This document shows, piece by piece, positions 56,349-64,000 of a stretch of DNA of 64,000 nt; position 1 is the stretch's first letter; each line of letters begins with the position of its first letter. The translations under genes were made by a program, and so were the position numbers. The notes below the pieces were generated by a model, which made no database searches, was not told where the DNA came from, and saw nothing but the letters and a program-made list of their open reading frames with translations. The DNA comes from Adiantum capillus-veneris (taxonomy: Eukaryota > Streptophyta > Polypodiopsida > Polypodiales > Pteridaceae). The stretch is taken from contig CM043952.1 of the NCBI GenBank assembly GCA_014529385.2, forward strand, positions 155,591,057-155,655,056. Direction: 5' to 3'.

Positions 56349-58981
56349 ATGCTAGTAGCAGTGGCAACACATGCACAACTACAACCGACCAGATTTTACA
56401 ACTATATGGCTACAATGGAGACAAAGTCTTGCACAAGAGATTCAGAAGGCCATAGATATCTAATGAGTAGCAAGAGCAGCATAGGAGCCAAGATCCTATT
56501 GATCAGAGTAAAGCCAGATTTGGAAAACTCCGAGATGTTCACAGACTTCAGTGTTGGAAGCTTAAAGATGAAGTACAGATAGAGGTACAAAAAATCAAAC
56601 CGAGTGTTTATCTAGAAATCTGCACAAGTCCGCAAAACATCCATTTAGTGCATATGCAATCAGGGTCATTGTACATGGATTACAGTGGTCAGATCTATAG
56701 TCGAGAGCCAGAATTGCAAGATCCAACAGATCAGCCAATAGAAGCCAATCTAATTGGGGAACCAAGGCAAAGACGGTACAAAGGTCTAGATGGAGTTTTC
56801 TACAGCTTGATGTTCAGTGTTTTGAAAGAAGATGCCGACAATTTGGCAAGCACAAAAACAAAATCTCCTCAACAAGAGCTTGATATGACAGAGCCAAATG
56901 AACTACCACCAATCATGGCGTATTTCTCAGATTGTGGACGAAAGGTGGACATTTTTTTGAAGATTGTCCAAGAAATCCAGACAACAGAGACATATCAACC
57001 GCCAAGCCAAGTACAGAGCAAATTGGAAATGGGAATCTTGATGTAAGTGCATCTAACCCGTCACTTTTAATGCAATCAGATGATTCTGCATTACCATTAG
57101 AAGCACAAGTAAAATCACTGCCAGTTCAAAATCAGCATAAAGATGCACAGACACCTGAAAAGCTTAAAATTGATTCTTTGAACAACAAATTATTGCATGA
57201 ATTTAGTAAAGGTGTCGAGATATTACCAAAAGTTGAAAAGATTGTTAGGTTTGCAAATGATTTTGCATCCACTACCACAAGTGTGCAATTATTCACAATT
57301 TTAAAGGACACATCAAACAGAATGATGTTAGCATTGTATGGTACGCATCATTCATATGCACACTATGCAGACCGAAAAGGGAAACTGTACAAAAAGATTC
57401 AACCTGTGTTTGAACGGCCCACATACCAGCTCATAGAAGTGCGTCCAGTAATAGATAAGAAAGGATGGTTCATTTCAGAGGAAAGAATCTATTATAGCCA
57501 TCGAGGAAAAAATCTATTATAGCCCATCCTCTCTAGAGCTGAAGGATATTACCCAGGTGAACCCAGAAATTTGTTCAGAGCCAAACTTTCCTCCATTGGA
57601 AATCAAGCTTCGATGTTGTGACCAAACGAACATATACTTTGACCAAAAACAGTCGTAGATATAGACGAGAGTCTAGCATCTATGATGCCTTGGGTCCTGA
57701 AACCACGGAAGCTCAAATCATAGGAGACCCATGGGATAGACAGTATCAGGGCAAAGATAATGCTATCTATAGCTTAACTTGGAGAATAATTTGTCATGTT
57801 TCAAGAAGATACATAGGAAACTATGTAGAAGGTTTGAAGATGCCAAATGTCAACAGTGCTACCCAACGTGTACCTTCACAGTCCCAAAAGGTGAGACTGA
57901 ACCAAAGCCAAATAATTTTGAACTCTTACAATGAAGCAGGTTATAGTGATCACCCTAGGAAGGGGGGAGCTGTAAATCCATCAAGCTCAGCTTATGGACC
58001 AGGAAATGCTACACCAGTTAGCCCTAGAGCTTCTAGCCAACAGAGCTCTTCAAAGTAGAAACCATTGAAAGATCATATGGTTGTTGGAAGTTTCCAACTG
58101 ACCCAGATTCCATCAGAATTTGCAGACAAATGATTATATGAAGATTATCAGGGATAGAAGTTTCAGCTGATCTCCACAAGTCAGAGTCAAAAGCCGATAA
58201 ATTCCATAGTGTTCAAACAGTTACATGTGATCAAGTCACATATGCATATCAAGATGCACATGGTAATGAATATCAGCAAGATCAAAACCTTGTACAAACC
58301 CCTACGGATGGTTTGACTGAAGTCAAAGACTATCTAAAGATGATGCAAAGCCTCAAGCTGCCAGAACAGGTGGTACAAAAGTCAAAGTCAATAGACGCTA
58401 AAGTCAAGAAAGCTATACAAAGGTCACCACCAAAATCTCCTCCGAAGAGACTGATTCTTCCAGAAAGTACAATGGATCTTCTAAGATCAAAGGTTACTCA
58501 AATGCAGGAGGACAATGCTCAACAATTGCAAAAAATTGCAGTATTACAACCAATGAAGCCGACATCAACGAAAGCAGGTGATGAAAGCAAAGAAAATGCA
58601 GATAAAGTTCAACCAAAGGATGTTGCCATAGTAACAGAATCAATCAATACAAAAAGAAATCTTGAGAATATCAAGTGCAACATCACCAGTGAAAATGAAG
58701 AAAAACTATCAAGAGAAGTAAAGCTAGATTTTCATTTAAACAAGAACCTCATGTCTTTTTGCACTTGGAAAAGATGTGGCCAACCACAGATGGAAGATGC
58801 TCCTGAATTTGTGAGCATATCAGGAAACAAACGAGCAGAATGCTGGGGAATCATCTCCACCACCATTGAAGTAAGTTCACAGATCGTCAAAGCTCAATTC
58901 CGTGTGATCACAACAAAAGATATGCTAGACAACATCATAATGGGATTGGTATTGAGCAAAGAATACCACAATAGGTATTGA
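56349..58981 (+). pseudogene. G2 gag-like/protease region (best copy of the family)
   Basis: Pieces in order: 56349-56582, 56648-57046 and 56932-57522 (overlapping frames across a frameshift in the zinc knuckle, GGHFFEDCPRNP), 57618-58058, 58313-58981. The knuckle is at about 56925-56965. Two similar blocks flank it: YSREPELQDPTDQPIEANLI then GEPRQRRYKGLDGVFYSL (56700), and RRESSIYDALGPETTEAQII then GDPWDRQYQGKDNAIYSL (57672), evidence of an internal domain duplication. Near the end a retropepsin-like half, FVSISGNKRAECWGI and AQFRVITTKDMLDNIIMG (58810-58950), lacks a visible catalytic D-T/S-G. No RT or integrase follows. A 25-bp duplication near 57500 (AATCTATTATAGCC twice) breaks the frame. 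Confidence 0.75.
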
Positions 58982-59100
58982 GCAAAGAATACCATCAAAG
59001 CCAGAAGTTAAAAAGAACAGGGTTGCAAAAAACCAAGAAGCAATAGGAAATCCAAAGATCAATCACTCATTGCCATCTAAATCAGCTGATGTAAGTCAAA
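58982..59100 (+). other. G2 sequence up to the copia E insertion
   Basis: 'CAATAGGAAATCCAAAGATC' (59041) matches G1 at 30063, showing G2 continued as G1 does before copia E interrupted it at about 59100. Confidence 0.7.
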
Positions 59101-59321
59101 TGATGGTCGCCTGCATCTAAAAGGAGGCCATTTCTACACACATTTTGGAGTGTGAATTTGATGCAACAAGGTGGGTGTGAGGTGGTGAGATGAAGCAAGG
59201 AATGAGCTCTATTAAGGGTATAATCCCTTTGTAACCTACTTCTTGTTTGAAGTACTAAAGTCATTGAGTGGCTGTTTTCCTGTGGATGTATCCCACATTG
59301 GATGAACCATGTATATTGTGT

Positions 59322-59398
<77 letters not shown>

Positions 59399-59487
59399 AC
59401 TCTATAATGTCTCGTGTGTGAAAATTTGTCTCTCTCCATTAAGTAAACTACTCATTCATCTACTTAGCTACATCCTATTTCCTAACA
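59101..59487 (+). repeat. 5' LTR of copia E
   Basis: It is bounded on the right by CCTAACA just before the primer site. The left end (TGATGGTCGCC) is inferred from where G2 similarity to G1 ends. It contains a (CT)n array (59324-59393). Confidence 0.65.
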
Positions 59488-59489
59488 AC

Positions 59490-59501
59490 TGATATCAGAG
59501 C
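59490..59501 (+). promoter_or_regulatory. Primer-binding site of copia E
   Basis: TGATATCAGAGC, one change from the initiator tRNA-Met complement TGGTATCAGAGC. Confidence 0.9.
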
Positions 59502-59560
59502 AAGGTTTTCTTGTAGCTAAAGTATCTCAAGGAAAGGATTTCTTGCATTGGGTGGGAGTA

Positions 59561-61611
59561 ATGGTGGAGGAAGGGAAGCTCAAGATCAAGAAGTTCAATG
59601 GCAAAAACTACCAACATTGGAAGATGCAGGTTAAAGACTATCTCTACCAAAAGGACCTCTATTTTCCACTAGGCGGTATTGCAAAGAAGCCCGCAATGAT
59701 GGCAAATGAAGCATGGATTGTCCTTGACCGAAATGCAATAGGAACAATCTGGGTAAGCTTGGCATCAATGGTGGCCTTCAATGTTTTAGAGATGAAGACC
59801 ACGGAGGACTTGATGAAGTCACTTGATGGCCTCTATAAGTAACCATCGGCCTCTAATAAGGTTTTTCTCATGAGGCACTTGTTCAATCTAAAGATGGTAG
59901 AGAATGGTTCAATTGCAGAACACCTAAATGATTTTAACACCAACATAAGTCAACTTCAATTGGTGAAAATCAACTTTGATGACAAAGTGCGAGCTCTCCT
60001 TATATTATCGTCTCTATCAAATAGTTGGGACAGCCTTGTGATGGCTGTAAGTAATTCTATCTCTGGCACAAATACTCTTAAGTTTGATGATGTTGTGGGT
60101 GTTCTCCTAAGCGAGGAAATGTGAAGGAGAAGCACAAGAGAATCATCAAGTGCTGCACTATCAGTGGAAACAATAGGAAGGCCTAAGGAGAGGTTCAAAA
60201 AACAAAAGGGTCGTGATCTCTCAAGGCGGAGCAAGTCACACACAAAGTTAGTTCTTGAATGTTGTAACTACGGCAAGAATGGCCACGCCAAGAAGGATTT
60301 CTAGTTAGAGAAGAAGGAGTTGGAGTCTCAAGACAACAAGACAACATCGGAGGCCAATGTGGTAGGTAAAGTAGAGCAAGATGCTATAATTCTCTCATTA
60401 GACAATGTGTCTAATTCTTCGATAGTAGATTCTGGGGCTTCATTCCATGCGACACCACACAAGCAACATTTCCAAGATTACACCAAAGGTAATTTTGGGT
60501 ATGTATACTTGGGAGACGATGAAGCTTGTGAAATTATCAGCAAAGGTACAATTTTGTCAAAACTAATAACGAAAATGAATGGAAGCTTAAAGATGTTAGG
60601 TATGTTCCTTCTCTTCGCAAGAATTTAATCCCTATAGGACAATTGGATGATGAAGGTCACAACATTGCATTCGGAAACAAACGGTAGAAGATCTCAAAGG
60701 GATCTTTGGTGGTTCCCAAAGGAGAAAAATTTGGTACTCGTTACTTGTGTACTATTAGCTCGCAATCTTCAGCTTGTGCAACAACTACAGAAGTAGACAA
60801 TGCGGTGTGGCACTATCGGCTTGGGCATATGAGTGCCAAAGGAATGAAAATCCTTCAAACAAAGAAGCATCTATCAGGTTTGAAAGAAGTGGACTTAGAG
60901 TTATGTGAAGATTGTGTTTATGGTAAACAAAAGAGGGTAAAATTTTAAAACTCAAGCAATGGAAGAAAAAACAAAAAACTTGAGTTGGTTCATTCTGATA
61001 TTTGGGGTCCTGCAAGTACACCATCACTTGGTGGCTTGTTGTACTATGTAACATTCATAGACAATGCCACTAGAAAAACATGGTTTTATGTAATGAAGAA
61101 TAAATCCGATGTGTTCTTCATATTTCAAAGGTGGAAAGCCTTGGTGGAGAATGAAATAGGTACCAAGGTTAAATGCCTCAGATATGACAATGGAGGCGAG
61201 TATTACAGCCAAGCTTTTGAAAGATTTTGTGCTAGCAATGACATTCGGAGGCAAAGGACAACCCCAAGAACACCTCAACAAAATGGAATTTCCGAAAGGA
61301 TGAAATAACAATCATGGAGTGAGCACAAAACATGCGGATACATGCAGGCTTACCGCTTGAGCTTTGGGCGGAAGCAGTAAGTACGTTTCTTTACTTAATC
61401 AACTGATCACCCTCAACGACATTGGATGGGGAAGTTCTAGAGGAGGCGTGGACATGTAAACCGATAAACTATTCATTTCTCAAAGTGTTTGGGGATTTCA
61501 TGCACATAGATAGAAGCCTACGGTCAAAGCTAGATGCAAAGTCCAAAACGTCGTGTTTCTTCATCGGCTATGGAGAAGGTGACTTTGGGTATCTCCTATG
61601 GAATCCTGAAG
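59561..61611 (+). pseudogene. Copia E gag, protease and integrase (pol truncated)
   Basis: ATG 59561 opens gag (KIKKFNGKNYQHWKMQVKDY). Then comes the UBN2-type segment LKMVENGSIAEHLNDFNTNI, a zinc knuckle CCNYGKNGHAKKDF (last Cys is Phe, ~60260), and protease IVDSGASFHATPHKQHF (60425, DSG intact). Pre-integrase is NLIPIGQLDDEGH, and integrase has VWHYRLGHMSAKGMKIL, CEDCVYGKQKR, HSDIWGPAST, YDNGGEY and TPQQNGISER (60800-61310). It continues to FFIGYGEGDFGYLLWNPEA and ends at 61605. Stops are few: this copy is less decayed than B or F. Confidence 0.95.
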
Positions 61612-61850
61612 CTCGGGGGGTGCACCATGTAATCATGTTAATGTATAATGTGAGCTCGATAGGAGGGGTTTTAAAATGCAAAAAATTTAGGTGATTTAAT
61701 AGAGATACATTAAATTAAGGGGTTTTTATATTCAATTTTGGAAAAATTTTCTAAAATAAGGGGTCATTTTATTCATTTAAACATGTTAAAAGAGGGGTTT
61801 TTTAAATACACCACGATTGCATTGAACGATGAACCCCCCGAGTCCTGGAG
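61604..61850. mobile_element. 231-bp MITE-like element with 8-bp TSD, same TIR family as 41111-41788
   Basis: The element is 61612-61842. The ends CTCGGGGGGTGCA and the complement of TGAACCCCCCGAG match at 12 of 13 positions. Flanks TCCTGAAG (61604-61611) and TCCTGGAG (61843-61850) are an 8-bp duplication with one change. It is AT-rich inside, with several AGGGGTTTT motifs near both ends and no frame. TIR sequence, duplication length and subterminal motifs agree with the larger element in copia F. Confidence 0.85.
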
Positions 61851-62035
61851 ATGGGGTGTAATTTTATACTCTTTGATTGAATGACTTATAATTCTTTGAA
61901 AGGTCGTTGGAGCACTAATCAATCCAAAATGCTTGACTCTATTTGCAAAATTCCATATTCCATAGAAAATGTTGTTTTGTGTTGAGCTTTAGGGTGTATA
62001 GCTAGTTGGCTATACCCCAAAAAACCATCCAATAC
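61851..62035. other. Nothing recognised
   Basis: 185 bases between the small transposon and the G3 LTR fragment. If the transposon inserted in copia E's integrase, E sequence should continue here, but no such coding similarity was seen. Confidence 0.4.
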
Positions 62036-63310
62036 TGTTAATTAAGCCCATGTCAATTAACGAAATCTGCTAAAGGCCCAAGTCTTACGAAGGTACATGA
62101 AAGATAAATACGAAGAAGAATTAAAGATTAGAATTACATATTTTTTACATTTCCCAAAATGACCATGTAATGTAATTTCTTGATTTATTTCAAGCCATGG
62201 TAATAATTGTAATGTGTTACGGACTCAATGAGAGTTCCAAGTTGTAAAGACCCTAGGAAGGGGGGAGCTAATAATCCATCAAACTTAGTTGCTGTACCAA
62301 GAAATGTGACACCAGTTAAAAGCCCTAGAACTTGTAGCCAACCCTCTTCAAAGCCAAAGCCATTAAAAGACCATATGTTTGTTGGACGTTCCCAGTTGAC
62401 CCAAATTCCCTTAGAATCCATTGGAAAATGCTTCTATGAATATCATCAAGGACAAAGATTTTAGTTAACTTCCACAAGTAAAAGTCAAAAAGCCAAAAAT
62501 TCAATAGTGTTCAAACAATTGCACGTAACCAAGCTCACATATGCATATGGAGATGCATATGGCAATGAATACCAGCAAGTTTGTGACCTTATACAAACCC
62601 CTACAAATGGCTAGACTGAAGTCAAAGACTATCTCAAGTTTATGCAAATCCTCAAGCTGCCAGGACAGGTGATAGATAGGTCAAAATCAATGGAAGCTAA
62701 AACTCAAAAGGCTAAAAAAAGGCCACCATCAAAATCTCCTTTAAAGAGACAAATTCACTCCAGAAAGTACAGTGGATCTTTTAAGATCAAAGGCTACTCA
62801 GATGCAAGAAAATAATGCACAATAGTTGCAAGCAAAAGGTCCATTTGCATAGCCAAATGAGCCAATATTGACTGAAACAAATGGTCAAAGCAAAGAAAAT
62901 GCCAAAAAAGTTCAGCTCAAGGATGCTGCCATAGCAAGATCAGTTAGTGCATAAAGAAATCAGAAGAAGTTAAAGTGCCACATTACTAATGAATATGAAG
63001 AAAAGTTATCAAGAAAAGACAAGAACCTCATGTCTTTTTGCACCTGGAAAAAATGTGACCAACCATAGCTGGAAAATGCTCCTGTATTCATTAGCATAGT
63101 TGGAAACAAACGAGTAGAATGCTCAGAATTATTTCTACCACCCTTCAAATAGGTTCACAGACCATCATAGCCCAATTCCATGTGATCACAACAAAAGATA
63201 TAATAGATAACATCATATTGGGAATGCCACTGACCCAAAAGGTTCTAGAAATATGGAGTGCAAACAAGATGCAGTCTTCAAAGACAACAAAGAACTATCC
63301 TCTCTAAAAT
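62036..63310 (+). mobile_element. G3: rearranged fragment of the G family (LTR start joined to gag end)
   Basis: 62036-62250 matches the first ~215 bases of the G LTRs (TGTTAATTAAGCCCATGTCA...). At GTTGTAAAGACCC it switches to internal sequence equal to 57950 of G2 (CCTAGGAAGGGGGGAGCT) and runs collinearly through the Ser/Lys/Pro-rich segment to the retropepsin-like end (IIAQFHVITTKDIIDNIILG, ~63175). The junction removes most of the LTR, the leader and the zinc-knuckle part. Confidence 0.85.
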
Positions 63311-63480
63311 ATGTTCTATAATAGGAAGAGGATAATTATCTCTTATAATTGTTGTGTTCACCCTCTTGAAACTAACAAAACATCTAGATTTTCCATTTTC
63401 CTTGGGATGCATACAAACTCTTGATTTTCCATTTTTCTTGGGAATTATCATTGTTGGGAAAACCCCATCTGTTAGCTGAA
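63278..63480 (-). pseudogene. Gypsy reverse transcriptase fragment
   Basis: Minus-strand frame: VFPTMIIPKKNGKSRVCMHP, then a partial repeat ENGKSRCFVSFKRVN, then IIRDNYPLPIIEHILERI. PKK-G-K-R-x-C...DFKRLN...DNYPLP is the N-terminal signature of gypsy RT. The 'KENGKSR' piece appears to be a short duplication of 'KKNGKSR' within the domain. Confidence 0.8.
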
Positions 63481-64000
63481 GACGGGAAGCCACACTCAAT
63501 TGAAGACTGACGAAATGATAAAAGAAGGAAATCCTATGTAGTCATTCCCTGATTAAGAAAACCCGTAATTTCACTTGTAAATACTTGGGGCTTGCAGAAG
63601 TTTCCAATTTTGTATATTATTTTTGCCGTTAGACTAAGTAGGATTTCACTTTGGAACGTGAGGTTTTGTATTTGGAAGGTATATATACCAAATTCTAACC
63701 TTAATAAAAAAACCCTTTTTTCATTCTATGAAGTGTCTGTGAGAAGCGCATTCTATGTATGAGAGAGAGTAAGAGCATATCTTGACACTACGCGCACACT
63801 GGTGGTCGGAATCAAGTACGGAGAAGTGCAGCGTGTTGCCCTCGGAGAGAGCTACGCGCCAATACCCACACTACGCGTGTGCGGCCCGGATTCGCGAGAT
63901 TGATCCGCGAGCTATTTCTAGGGATTCGGTAAGCAAACGGTGTTTGTTTTCGCATTTCAGCATACGCATTCGTCTTGAGTGTTGAGATGTCGAGCTCTAC
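63452..64000 (+). repeat. Putative 5' end of another LTR, running off the window
   Basis: It starts TGTTGGGAAAACCCC and has a TATA-like GGTATATATACC at 63678-63689 and an AATAAA (63703-63708) in the order of LTR U3-R signals. Downstream GC content rises sharply (63780-63920). A partner LTR is not in view, so this is provisional. Confidence 0.45.
63678..63689 (+). promoter_or_regulatory. Candidate TATA box
   Basis: GGTATATATACC, a perfect 12-base palindrome, lies about 20 bases before an AATAAA-containing stretch within the putative right-edge LTR. Confidence 0.45.

Larger units (their letters stand above)
59101..61611 (+). mobile_element. Copia element E, 3' part missing, inserted in G2
   Basis: It has a 5' LTR, primer site, gag, protease and integrase, but no RT, RNase H or 3' LTR in the window. 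The coding sequence is lost exactly at the 231-bp transposon (61612). Because G2-family sequence reappears at 62036 only in rearranged form, the right half was probably removed by a deletion. Confidence 0.8.

Noticed and set aside
56349-58981. Endogenous pararetrovirus or env-like gene for the G-family protein
   Set aside because: LTRs, a tRNA primer site, a purine tract and a gag-type zinc knuckle point to a gypsy-type retrotransposon; no movement-protein, coat or signal-peptide/transmembrane pattern was seen.

Overview
The window looks like nuclear DNA of a large-genome land plant. It is AT-rich, rich in very long GA/CT, CA/GT and GAA microsatellites, and filled with nested, decaying LTR retrotransposons of plant Ty1/copia and Ty3/gypsy type plus one LINE. 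One recognisable host gene is present: a spliced RING-finger/coiled-coil protein at the left edge, on the minus strand. No bacterial-style genes, tRNA, rRNA or CRISPR array were seen. The species cannot be fixed from the sequence; a fern, lycophyte or other repeat-rich plant is possible, but that is inference.

Layout. 1-1474 (-): 3' part of the RING gene, three exons with plausible splice sites. 1475-5640: decayed DNA containing an old minus-strand copia gag, split by a short copia element A (2935-5314) that has two LTRs and a near-perfect 5-bp target duplication. 6024-6553: microsatellites. 6700-11006 (-): a degenerate LINE (ORF1, endonuclease, reverse transcriptase, C-terminal zinc-finger region) with a duplicated 3' domain. 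11222-11802: GA/GAA arrays in a duplicated unit. 12007-21555: copia B, interrupted by copia C (15057-20478), which is flanked by the 5-bp duplication AACAC. 21502-24448: an LTR-leader-gag unit of 1471 bp present twice in tandem.

25293-38735: a gypsy-like element G1 with long LTRs, a tRNA-type primer site, a gag-like zinc knuckle and retropepsin-like remnants but no reverse transcriptase or integrase. It is interrupted by copia H (32584-37566, target duplication TGTAC). 39000-43150 (-): mosaic copia F, interrupted by a 678-bp DNA transposon with perfect 14-bp inverted ends and an 8-bp target duplication. 44270-46454 (-): gypsy pol remnant. 46410-51639: a second, plus-strand gypsy D with a 250-bp direct repeat near both ends. 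51640-59100: G2, a longer sister of G1, interrupted at about 59100 by copia E, whose pol is cut at a 231-bp transposon related to the one in F. 62036-63310: a third, rearranged copy (G3). 63278-64000: a minus-strand gypsy RT scrap and what looks like the start of another LTR.

Almost every TE reading frame is broken by stops and frameshifts. In the better copies many stops are TAG or TGA where the family has Gln or Arg, which is the pattern expected from deamination of methylated cytosine. The window therefore reads as silenced, layered heterochromatin beside a gene end: old copia/LINE/gypsy debris first, then nested younger copia elements, then small DNA transposons and local tandem duplications.
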